From positions 1 to 8,348 of the forward strand of contig JBDSJC010000012.1 in assembly GCA_039917655.1 (NCBI GenBank): DNA of 8,348 nucleotides, read 5' to 3'. Below, piece by piece: positions 1 to 6,484 of this stretch. A program made the translations under genes and the position numbers. This stretch comes from PNKC01 sp039917655 (GTDB lineage Bacteria > Chloroflexota > Dehalococcoidia > Tepidiformales > Tepidiformaceae). The notes below the pieces were generated by a model. The model ran no database searches, was not told the DNA's origin, and saw nothing but the letters and a program-made list of their open reading frames with translations. How positions within the stretch are numbered: position 1 is the first letter of the stretch; each line of letters begins with the position of its first letter.

Positions 1-1168
1 CGGCTTCCAGGATGTCGCACGCGCGGTCGATCTCGTCGTCACTCGTGTTCAGCGGCGGCATCAGCCGAATCGCGTTGGGGCGTACGTTGTTCACCAACAG
101 GCCGCGCTCGCGGCAGGCATCAACCACTTCGGCCGAACAGTCCTTCGAAAGCCCGACCGCCAACAGCATGCCTCGCCCGCGTACCTCGGTGACCACCGGC
201 AGCCGGTCTTCCATGGACTGCAGCCTCGCGAACAGCCGCTCCGAACCGCGCGAGGCCTGTCCGCACAGGTCGTTGTCGATGACGTGCCGAACCGTAGCCA
301 GGCCAGTTGCTGTCGCCAGCGGGTTCGCGCCGAACGTCGATCCGTGGTCTCCCTTCACGAAATGCGCCGCGATCGATTCGCGCGCCAGCATCGCCCCAAT
401 CGGCATTCCGCCGCCAAGACCCTTGGCAAGGCACATGATGTCTGGCTCAATGCCTTCCTGCTCGTAGGCGAAGAGCGTACCGGTCCGCCCTATGCCGGTC
501 TGAATCTCATCGAAGATCAGCAGCAAGTTCTTCTCGTCGCACCAATCGCGGATCGCCTTCAGGAAACCTTGCGCCGGCATATTCACGCCGCCCTCGCCTT
601 GGATCGGCTCCATCAGGATCGCCACGGTCCGATCGTTCGTCGCAGCTTTGACCGCTTCCAGGTCGTTCCACGGCACATGGCTGAATCCCGTCGCCAGCGG
701 CTCGAATGGTTCGCGATAGCGCAGCGTTCCGGTCGCCGCCAGGGCACCCGCGGTTCGTCCATGGAACCCATCAACGAAAGCGATGATCTCGTACGCGCCA
801 TCTCCCCGGTCATAGCCCCAGCGCCGAGCCAATTTAATCGCCGCTTCGATCGCTTCGGCGCCGGAATTGCAGAAGAACACGCGGTCGAGGCACGAGTTCT
901 CCACCAGCAGCTTGCCGAGTTCGATCATCGGGATCGTGTAAAACACGTTCGAGGTGTGGATCAGCTTCTTCGCCTGCTCCGCGAGGGCGTTGGCAACCAC
1001 CGGGTGGGCATGACCCAGGATGTTGACCGCAATCCCTCCCACGAAGTCGAGGTACTCCTTGCCCTCCACGTCCCAGCAGCGGGTGCCTTCGCCACGCTCG
1101 ATCACCACAGGCTGTCGCCCGTAGTTCTGAAAGAGATAGTGGTGTTCTTCGGCGACCCAATCGGTCAT
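1..1168 (-). CDS. argD: Acetylornithine aminotransferase (ArgD), 3' end cut off by window edge
   Basis: PLP-dependent class-III aminotransferase that converts N-acetylglutamate semialdehyde plus glutamate to N2-acetylornithine in the cytoplasm; many ArgD enzymes also act on succinyldiaminopimelate. The minus frame is open from ATG 1168-1166 to the window edge: 389 codons with no stop, so probably only about 5-15 residues are missing. Visible family motifs are GGIAVNILGHAHP (44-56), NSGAEA for cofactor phosphate binding (101-106), FHGRT (135-139), FDEIQTGIGRTG with the PLP-nitrogen Asp at D220 (219-230), the Schiff-base lysine K249 in LAKGLGGG, and GSTFGANPLA (276-285). The start is supported by GGAGG at 1175-1179, six bases upstream. 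It lies 60 bases downstream of ppk1 on the same strand, so it may be co-transcribed, but a weak promoter of its own is also visible. ArgD and the other omega-aminotransferases are hard to separate by sequence, but the arg context settles the call. Confidence 0.95.
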   Translation of the reverse strand, partial: MTDWVAEEHHYLFQNYGRQPVVIERGEGTRCWDVEGKEYLDFVGGIAVNILGHAHPVVANALAEQAKKLIHTSNVFYTIPMIELGKLLVENSCLDRVFFCNSGAEAIEAAIKLARRWGYDRGDGAYEIIAFVDGFHGRTAGALAATGTLRYREPFEPLATGFSHVPWNDLEAVKAATNDRTVAILMEPIQGEGGVNMPAQGFLKAIRDWCDEKNLLLIFDEIQTGIGRTGTLFAYEQEGIEPDIMCLAKGLGGGMPIGAMLARESIAAHFVKGDHGSTFGANPLATATGLATVRHVIDNDLCGQASRGSERLFARLQSMEDRLPVVTEVRGRGMLLAVGLSKDCSAEVVDACRERGLLVNNVRPNAIRLMPPLNTSDDEIDRACDILEA

Positions 1169-1193
1169 GGCAGTCCTCCAAACGGCAATAGTA
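1169..1193 (-). promoter_or_regulatory. Candidate argD -10 element and Shine-Dalgarno site
   Basis: On the minus strand a TACTAT hexamer (1193-1188) lies 19 bases before the argD ATG, with GGAGG at 1179-1175. This would give a 5' leader of about 12 bases. The -35 position (1216-1211, TTCCCG) matches the consensus poorly. The ribosome binding site is clear; the promoter is only a candidate, and read-through from ppk1 is equally possible. Confidence 0.4.
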
Positions 1194-1228
1194 GGGCAGA
1201 CCGGAAGCAACGGGAAGTAAACCGACCG

Positions 1229-3346
1229 CTAACTGAACGGCGCCGTTGCCAGCAATGTCGCATGCGTTCCCGGGCCCTCAGCTGAACTGTCTCGCGTCCA
1301 CGACGAATCGATCAGCCGCCATCCCTGTCGCGCATCGCCAAGCAACATCTCGAGCAGTTGCTCCAGCTGGTTCTTCAATTCAGTGCGGCGGATCGGAGCG
1401 AGCACTTCGATCCTGCCGTCCAGGTTGCGCTTCATCACGTCCGCGCTGCCGATGAAATACTCCGGGTCGCCGCCGTTTTCGAACCGGTACACGCGTGAAT
1501 GCTCAAGGAACCGCCCAATAACGCTCACCACCCGGACGTTTTCGCTTAGCCCGGCCAGCCCTGGCCGCAGGCGGCAGATCCCTCGGATGATCAGGTCCAC
1601 CTTCACCCCAGCCTGCGAGGCCTCGTACAGAAGCCGCGTGAAGTCCCGGTCCTCAAGGGCGTTCATCTTGAACACCACTCGCGCCGGCAACCCCGCTCGC
1701 GCGTTCGCGATCTCCTTCTGGACGCGGGCCTCAAGGGCAATCCGCAAGTTGTTCGGCGCCACCAGCAAATCGCGAGTCTCCACCAGGTCCGCGAAGCCCG
1801 TCAGGTAGTTGAAAATCTGGACGAGGTCCGCGCAGATCACCGGGTCCGATGTGAACAGCCCAAGGTCCGTGTAGAGCCGCGCCGTCCGCGAGTTGTAGTT
1901 CCCCGTCCCGATGTGCGCGTACATCGTCACTCCGGTCACCTCCTCGCGTACGACCAGGCAGATCTTGCTGTGGATCTTCAGGTTCGGGTTCCCGTACGCC
2001 ACGTGAACACCCGCGCTTTCAAGCCTCCGCGCCCAATCGATGTTGTTGGCCTCGTCGAAACGCGCAGTCAGCTCAACCAGGACCGCCACCTGCTTGCCTC
2101 GGCCCGCCGCGTCGATCAGCGCCTCGAGGATCGGCGAGTCCGGCGAGGTGCGATACATCGTCTGCTTGATCGCCAGCACCGAGGGGTCGTCCGCCGCCTC
2201 ATCAATGAACCTCACGACTGTGGCGTCGAACGATTCGTATGGGTGGTGCACAAGCACGTCCCGTTCCCGGATCGTGGAGAAGAACGACACCGGGTCGACG
2301 GTTGAGATGAACGCGGATGGCACCGCCGGGACAAACGGCGGCGTTGTCAGATCCGCCAGTGGCAGCGCCGCCAGGAGATCGAAGTCCGCCAGCCCTAGAG
2401 GCCCATCCGACTGATAGATGTCGCGTTCGCTCAGTTCAAGCTCTTCGAGCAGCAACTCCAACCGGCTCGGGGCCAGTACCCCGGTGACCTCCAAGCTTAC
2501 TGCCTCGGCCAGCCTGCGCCGCCGCAGTTCGCTTTCGATGAGCTCCAGCAGGTCATCCGATTCTTCGCCGGGACTCCCGATCTCCGCACTGCGGATCACT
2601 CTCAGGGCGTGCCAGCTAGTCACCAGCATGCCCGGGAAAAGCATCCCCACGTGCGCCGCGATCACTTCCTCGAGCAGGACGAAGCGCATCTCCCCGGCAT
2701 CAACCAACCGTGGGCGGTTCTGCGGCACCTTGATCCGCGCAAACCGGTCCTGGCCCGTCGCCGGGTTCCGCACGTTCAGTGCCAGCGAAAGGCTTCCGCT
2801 GCTGATGAACGGGAACGGGTGCGAAGGGTCCACCACCAACGGCGTCAACACCGGGAAAATCGCCTGTTCAAAGTAGTGACGCAGCCGCTCTTGAGCATCC
2901 GCGTCCAACTCGTTGAAACGCATAATCCGGATCCCGCTGGCTGCCAGCGCCGGTCCCAGGTCGCTCCGCCAACACTCGTCCATCTCGCGCCGTTGACTCG
3001 AGCACCGCTCAATCACCATCTCCAACTGCTCCGAGATGGTGCGGCCGTCTACAGTGATCGTCCGCGGTTCCAATGCCAGCACTCGTTTCAGCCAGCCCAC
3101 GCGCTTTGCGAAAAACTCATCCAGGTTGCTGGCCGTGATGGCCAGAAATCGCACGCGGTCGAGCAGCAGGTTCCGCCCGTCGAATGCTTCTGCCAGCACA
3201 CGCTCGTTGAACTCCAACCAGCTCAGCTCCCGGTTGAGGTAAAGCGCCGGGTCATCCAGGTTCACTTCACCGGCGAGTCCGCTAGCATCGCCCGAGACGG
3301 CTAGGGCATTTGGTTCCAAGCAACTGCTCCAGGCGCTGTCCCACAA
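1229..3346 (-). CDS. ppk1: Polyphosphate kinase 1 (PPK1)
   Basis: Reversible synthesis of inorganic polyphosphate from ATP, probably at the inner membrane face. The protein is 705 aa from TTG 3346, near the usual PPK1 length of about 690-720. Features in order (numbered from the TTG): N-domain LYLNRELSWLEFN (36-47) and NLDEFFAKRVGWL (74-86), which is the usual start of the family; head domain with HPFPFISSGSLSLAL (176-190); first phospholipase-D-like catalytic domain with HHPYESF (367-373), IKQTMYRTS (393-401), autophosphorylated histidine H459 in LKIHSK (equivalent to E. coli H435) and HIGTGNYN (478-485); second catalytic domain with RGICRLRPG (588-596), H616 in FLEHSRVYRFENGGD (equivalent to E. 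coli H592) and GSADVMKRNLDGRIE (633-647), where the usual Trp after SAD is Val. The start is uncertain: GTG at 3265-3263 (678 aa) begins just before the conserved region, and the intervening 27 codons look less gene-like. It lies between argB and argD, an unusual partner set. Confidence 0.95.
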   Translation of the reverse strand: MWDSAWSSCLEPNALAVSGDASGLAGEVNLDDPALYLNRELSWLEFNERVLAEAFDGRNLLLDRVRFLAITASNLDEFFAKRVGWLKRVLALEPRTITVDGRTISEQLEMVIERCSSQRREMDECWRSDLGPALAASGIRIMRFNELDADAQERLRHYFEQAIFPVLTPLVVDPSHPFPFISSGSLSLALNVRNPATGQDRFARIKVPQNRPRLVDAGEMRFVLLEEVIAAHVGMLFPGMLVTSWHALRVIRSAEIGSPGEESDDLLELIESELRRRRLAEAVSLEVTGVLAPSRLELLLEELELSERDIYQSDGPLGLADFDLLAALPLADLTTPPFVPAVPSAFISTVDPVSFFSTIRERDVLVHHPYESFDATVVRFIDEAADDPSVLAIKQTMYRTSPDSPILEALIDAAGRGKQVAVLVELTARFDEANNIDWARRLESAGVHVAYGNPNLKIHSKICLVVREEVTGVTMYAHIGTGNYNSRTARLYTDLGLFTSDPVICADLVQIFNYLTGFADLVETRDLLVAPNNLRIALEARVQKEIANARAGLPARVVFKMNALEDRDFTRLLYEASQAGVKVDLIIRGICRLRPGLAGLSENVRVVSVIGRFLEHSRVYRFENGGDPEYFIGSADVMKRNLDGRIEVLAPIRRTELKNQLEQLLEMLLGDARQGWRLIDSSWTRDSSAEGPGTHATLLATAPFS

Positions 3347-3357
3347 AGACAGCCGCC
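3332..3357 (-). other. Inverted repeat between argB and ppk1, around the TTG start
   Basis: GCTGTC (3335-3340) and GACAGC (3348-3353) are perfect inverted repeats with a 7-base loop. GGC (3332-3334) and GCC (3355-3357) extend the stem to nine pairs with one bulged base. The possible TTG start of ppk1 (3346-3344) falls in the loop. There is no T-run, so a classical terminator is unlikely. It could be an mRNA structure limiting ppk1 translation, or it may favour the downstream GTG start at 3265. Chance occurrence is possible in GC-rich DNA. Confidence 0.35.
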
Positions 3358-3362
3358 CGCTG

Positions 3363-3368
3363 AGTCTA
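3363..3368 (-). promoter_or_regulatory. Weak candidate -10 for ppk1
   Basis: TAGACT on the minus strand fits the TANNNT pattern of the other candidate promoters in this window. It would start transcription near 3356, about ten bases before the TTG codon. No convincing -35 lies upstream. It falls in the 50-base gap after the argB stop codon, so ppk1 could be transcribed both from here and from upstream. Confidence 0.25.
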
Positions 3369-3396
3369 CGGCGTTACGTTAACAAATGGGCTGGGA

Positions 3397-4161
3397 CTAG
3401 CGCGTAAACGTCGTCCCGGCGCCCTTCAGATTCCGCAAGCTGTGCGCCCGGCGGCCATCAACGATCTGCACGGGCACCCCGAGCGCCAGTGCATGCAGAC
3501 ACGCTTCGACCTTCGGGATCATCCCCCCGCCAACCGTCCCGTTGACAATCCATTGTCGCGCCAACGGTTCCGTAAGCGAGTGCGCGACCGTGTTCTCCGG
3601 CCCACGCACCCCGTCGATATCGGTCAGAAATACGAGGTGCCGCGCGCCCACCGCCGCCGCGACGTTCCCCGCCACCGTGTCGGCGTTGACGTTCACCAGT
3701 TGGTCCGCGCCGTCCCCCGGCACACAGCCGATGGGGCCGATGACCGGCACAATGCCAGCCGCCCGCAGGGCAACGATCGCCGCGGTATTCACTCGCACCG
3801 GCTCGCCGACAAACCCAAGCTCCGGTGCCATCAGGACGCATTCGAGCGTCCGCCCATCAACGCCGCACAGCCCTACCGCGCTCGCCCCCGCACCATTGAT
3901 CGCGGCCACGATTCGCTTGTTCACAAGCCCCGCGAACACAGCCACCACAACCGGCAGCACGAGATCGTCAGTCACACGCAGGCCGCGTTCGAATCGGCTC
4001 GGGATAGACATCGCGTCGAGCCAACGGCTGGCTTCGGCGCCGCCTCCGTGCACCACGATGGGCACGTCTCCAGCACGCGCCATCTCCGCCACATCCGCGA
4101 ACGTCGTGTCCGCGTCGCCCAGCGTGCTCCCACCGATTTTGATGACCACCGGGCCGGTCAC
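3397..4161 (-). CDS. argB: N-acetylglutamate kinase (ArgB)
   Basis: Amino-acid kinase family enzyme that phosphorylates N-acetyl-L-glutamate with ATP, the second step of arginine synthesis. It is 254 aa from GTG 4161-4159. Motifs: VVIKIGGS with K8 (5-12), VVHGGG (36-41) for the N-acetylglutamate/phosphate site, RGLRVTDD (59-66), GLCGVDG (97-103), NVNADT (157-162), FLTDIDGV with the catalytic-region Asp residues (178-185), and GGGMIPKVEA (211-220). The start was chosen because the kinase core begins four residues later and the GTG overlaps the argJ stop as GTGA, a typical coupling junction. The frame stays open further upstream, but that stretch lies over the argJ 3' end and is Arg/Gly-rich shadow coding. 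With this start there is no N-terminal helix ahead of the core, as in the short arginine-insensitive enzyme of E. coli (258 aa). Confidence 0.95.
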   Translation of the reverse strand: MTGPVVIKIGGSTLGDADTTFADVAEMARAGDVPIVVHGGGAEASRWLDAMSIPSRFERGLRVTDDLVLPVVVAVFAGLVNKRIVAAINGAGASAVGLCGVDGRTLECVLMAPELGFVGEPVRVNTAAIVALRAAGIVPVIGPIGCVPGDGADQLVNVNADTVAGNVAAAVGARHLVFLTDIDGVRGPENTVAHSLTEPLARQWIVNGTVGGGMIPKVEACLHALALGVPVQIVDGRRAHSLRNLKGAGTTFTR

Positions 4162-5372
4162 GTGTGGTAGTCGGCGTTGATCGAGACGTATTCGGCAGAG
4201 AGGTCGCAGCCCCACCCGGTCGCTTCCGCGTCGCCTACGCCCAGGTCGACTCTGATCGTCACCGTGTCGGCCCTCATCGCCTCGGCCACTTGCAACGGGT
4301 CGAACTCCGTCGGCTCCGCCCGTTCGAACACCCGCGTCCCGCAAATCTCAACGAAGAACCGCTCCTCCGAGAGGTCTACCCCTGACCTCCCTGCCACCGC
4401 TACGATCCTGCCCCAGTTGGGGTCGGCGCCGTGCACTGCGCTCTTCACCAGGTAGCTGGTCGTCATCAGGCGGATCAACGCGCTCGCGTCCGCGAAGCTC
4501 GCGGCTCCCGTCACGCTCACCTCCATGAGCTTCGTCGCGCCTTCTCCGTCCCGCGCCATCTCCTTCGCAAGGTACGTGCAGAGCGCCTCCAGGGCGTCCT
4601 CGAAGCCCGCCCGCATCTCAGACTCAGCCCGCTCGCCGATCTCCTCACCGCCCGCAGCCCCGTTCGCAAACAGCAGCACGGTGTCGCTCGGGCTCGTATC
4701 GCCGTCGATCGAAAGCAGGTTGAACGACCGCTCCACTACTGCGCTCAGCGCCCGCTGGAGAAAGCCCTGTTCGATCGGCGCATCGGTCGTGAGGAAGGCG
4801 AGCATCGTTGCCATATTCGGGTGGATCATCCCACTGCCCTTGCAGCAGCCCCCCAGCGTGTACGGTCCGAATCTCACTGAGCCCTGCTTCGGCCGCGTAT
4901 CGGTGGTCATGAACGCCCGCGCCAGATCCGGCCCCCCGTCCGGCCGCAAGGCGATCTCCGAAATGCCCCGCTCGATCTTCTCCATCGGCAGAAATTGCCC
5001 GATGACACCCGTGCTGCAAACCAGCACGTCGTTCGCGGCGTAGCCCAGCTTCTCTCCGGCCCACGCCGCCATCTGCTCTCCGTCCGCCAACCCGCGCACG
5101 CCGGTGCTGGAATTCGCGATCCCCGCGTTCACCACCACCGCCCGCGGCGCCCCCGCCAACAGGTGCGCGCGATTCACGTCCACCGACGCCGAGTGCAACG
5201 TGTTCTTCGTGAACGTGGCCGCCACCGTGCACGGCAAGTCCGAAGCCAGGATCGCCAGGTCCAGCTTCCCTTCCCCGTACGACTTCATCCCGGCGAACAC
5301 CGCGCCCGCCTGGAACCCCCGCGGCGAAGTGCTGCTGCCAGCCGGATCCACGACCCCGGTCAAGTCGGCCAC
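4158..5372 (-). CDS. argJ: Glutamate N-acetyltransferase / ornithine acetyltransferase (ArgJ)
   Basis: Transfers the acetyl group from N-acetylornithine to glutamate, releasing ornithine and recycling N-acetylglutamate; some ArgJ proteins also use acetyl-CoA, which cannot be judged here. It is 404 aa from GTG 5372-5370, the usual family length. The precursor self-cleaves into alpha and beta chains at the A188-T189 bond inside KGSGMIHPNMATML (178-191), making T189 the N-terminal nucleophile of the beta chain. Other motifs: NAGIANSSTG (82-91; most relatives have Asn where I85 is), STGVIG oxyanion-hole segment (120-125), DGDTSPSDTV, HGADPNWGRI, and the C-terminal end INADYHT. The GTG shares one base with the argC stop (TAGTG), and the argJ stop overlaps the argB start, so argC-argJ-argB is translationally coupled. 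Its presence implies the cyclic acetyl route, with an ArgA-type enzyme needed only for priming. Confidence 0.96.
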   Translation of the reverse strand: MADLTGVVDPAGSSTSPRGFQAGAVFAGMKSYGEGKLDLAILASDLPCTVAATFTKNTLHSASVDVNRAHLLAGAPRAVVVNAGIANSSTGVRGLADGEQMAAWAGEKLGYAANDVLVCSTGVIGQFLPMEKIERGISEIALRPDGGPDLARAFMTTDTRPKQGSVRFGPYTLGGCCKGSGMIHPNMATMLAFLTTDAPIEQGFLQRALSAVVERSFNLLSIDGDTSPSDTVLLFANGAAGGEEIGERAESEMRAGFEDALEALCTYLAKEMARDGEGATKLMEVSVTGAASFADASALIRLMTTSYLVKSAVHGADPNWGRIVAVAGRSGVDLSEERFFVEICGTRVFERAEPTEFDPLQVAEAMRADTVTIRVDLGVGDAEATGWGCDLSAEYVSINADYHT

Positions 5373-6397
5373 TACGGGTACACCGCCGCGAGACTCAGCC
5401 CGGCCGTCTGTTCGATCCCGAGCATCAGGTTCATGTTCTCGATCGCCTGCCCGGCGGCGCCCTTCACAAGGTTGTCCAGCACGCCGATCGCTACCAGCAT
5501 TCCGTTCCGTTCGTCCACCACCGGGTGGACCAGGCACATGTTGCTCCCCAGCGTGTGCTTCGTGTGCGGCGGAGCATCGCTGACGCGCGTGAACGCCGCG
5601 CCCTCGTAAAAGCTTCGATACACGTCGAGCACCTCCGCCTGGCTCACGCTGCGCAGCAACGGTGCGTAGCACGTGGCGTGGATGCCGCGCGTCATCGGCA
5701 CCAGGTGCGGCACGAAGGTCACCCTCGGCTGCGGCGCTTCCCGCAGCGCGCCCAGCTCCTGCGCAATCTCCGGCTGGTGGTTGTGGTTCGCCACCTTGTA
5801 CGCCGACACGTCCTCGTTCACTTCGCTGTAGCCGAAGCTCCCGCCGCTGCCACGCCCAGCGCCCGAAATCCCCGACTTCGCATCGACAACGATCTGGTCT
5901 CCCACCAGCCCCGCCGCGACCGCCGGCGCTAGCGCCAGGATCGAGGCTGCGGGGTAGCAGCCGGGGTTCGCGACCAGCCGCGCCTTCGCGATCGCCGCCC
6001 GGTTCAGCTCGGGCAGCCCGTAGACCGCTTCGGCCAACAGCTCCGGCGCCGGATGCGGCTTCCCGAACCACGTCTCAAACGCAGCCGGCGTCTTCAGCCG
6101 GAAGTCCGCGGCGATGTCGATCACCTTGACTCCTGCCCGCACGTACGGCGCGCAGGCCACCGCGCTCTCCGCTGTTGGCAGCGCCGACATCACCACATCC
6201 ACTTCGCCCTCGATCTCCGCCGAGATCATCAGGTCGCCGTAGACCGCGAGATGCGGGAACGCATCGCCAAGCCGCTGCCCGGCGAGCGAGCGCCCCGTGA
6301 TCGAGGTAATCTTCGCCTCCGGGTGGTTCCACAGCAGCCGCGCCGCCTCCATCCCCGCGAAGCCCGTAACGTTGACAATCCCTACCCGGTAACTCAC
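5372..6397 (-). CDS. argC: N-acetyl-gamma-glutamyl-phosphate reductase (ArgC)
   Basis: NADPH-dependent reduction of N-acetylglutamyl phosphate to N-acetylglutamate 5-semialdehyde. It is 341 aa from GTG 6397-6395, typical for the family. The N-terminal nucleotide-binding segment is RVGIVNVTGFAG (4-15), where relatives usually have a second Gly and Ala at N9-V10. Next come MSALPTAES (70-78), DFRLK (98-102), the catalytic cysteine C147 in VANPGCYPA (142-150), KSGISGAGRG (174-183), HNHQPEI with the likely catalytic His (205-211), FVPHLVPMTRGI (228-239) and LDNLVKGAAGQAIENMNLM (307-325). The start is chosen because the dinucleotide fold begins five residues later and a promoter places transcription on this codon. 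The frame stays open upstream into the divergent hydrolase gene, which is shadow. This is the first gene of the arg unit and shares one base with argJ. Confidence 0.95.
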   Translation of the reverse strand: MSYRVGIVNVTGFAGMEAARLLWNHPEAKITSITGRSLAGQRLGDAFPHLAVYGDLMISAEIEGEVDVVMSALPTAESAVACAPYVRAGVKVIDIAADFRLKTPAAFETWFGKPHPAPELLAEAVYGLPELNRAAIAKARLVANPGCYPAASILALAPAVAAGLVGDQIVVDAKSGISGAGRGSGGSFGYSEVNEDVSAYKVANHNHQPEIAQELGALREAPQPRVTFVPHLVPMTRGIHATCYAPLLRSVSQAEVLDVYRSFYEGAAFTRVSDAPPHTKHTLGSNMCLVHPVVDERNGMLVAIGVLDNLVKGAAGQAIENMNLMLGIEQTAGLSLAAVYP

Positions 6398-6433
6398 TCC
6401 TGAATTGTGGGGCCAAGAGTGCCGACAATCCAA
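6398..6433 (-). promoter_or_regulatory. Candidate promoter of the argCJB unit (leaderless)
   Basis: On the minus strand TTGGAT (6433-6428, -35) and CACAAT (6409-6404, -10) are 18 bases apart. The -10 ends six bases before the argC GTG, so transcription would begin on or next to the start codon. The AGGAG seen here abuts the GTG with no spacing and so cannot act as a normal Shine-Dalgarno site. Each hexamer matches the sigma-70 consensus at four of six bases. No convincing ArgR box is visible. Confidence 0.45.
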
Positions 6434-6471
6434 CCTGGGCTTGAACTCGAACTCCACACCGCCAAAGCCGG

Positions 6472-6477
6472 TAGAAT
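6472..6477 (+). promoter_or_regulatory. Candidate -10 element of the MBL-fold gene (leaderless)
   Basis: TAGAAT matches the sigma-70 -10 consensus at five of six bases and ends seven bases before the ATG at 6485. This predicts a transcript starting at the ATG; no Shine-Dalgarno site lies between. A TTGAAC at 6441-6446 is too far away (25 bases) for a normal -35. An adjacent GAACTC direct repeat at 6443-6454 is noted without an assigned role. Confidence 0.45.
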
Positions 6478-6484
6478 CGCTGTG

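Noticed and set aside
1236..1247. Perfect 12-base palindrome AACGGCGCCGTT at the end of ppk1
   Set aside because: It has no loop or T-run and lies in coding sequence. A GC-rich palindrome of this size can occur by chance, so it was not called a terminator.
284..1285. Long plus-strand open frame (333 codons) opposite argD
   Set aside because: Arg/His-rich shadow of argD in GC-rich DNA. The minus frame carries all aminotransferase motifs and a ribosome binding site.
4162..4344. Possible 61-residue N-terminal extension of ArgB
   Set aside because: It lies wholly over the argJ 3' end, is Arg/Gly-rich with no family similarity, and the GTGA junction gives a natural start.
5373..6071. Upstream extension of the argJ frame
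   Set aside because: Over argC in another frame and of low-complexity composition. ArgJ homologues begin at the GTG at 5372.
6398..6484. ArgR operator upstream of argC
   Set aside because: Only an isolated TGAAT half-site (6401-6405) is seen, with no paired half-box at the expected spacing.
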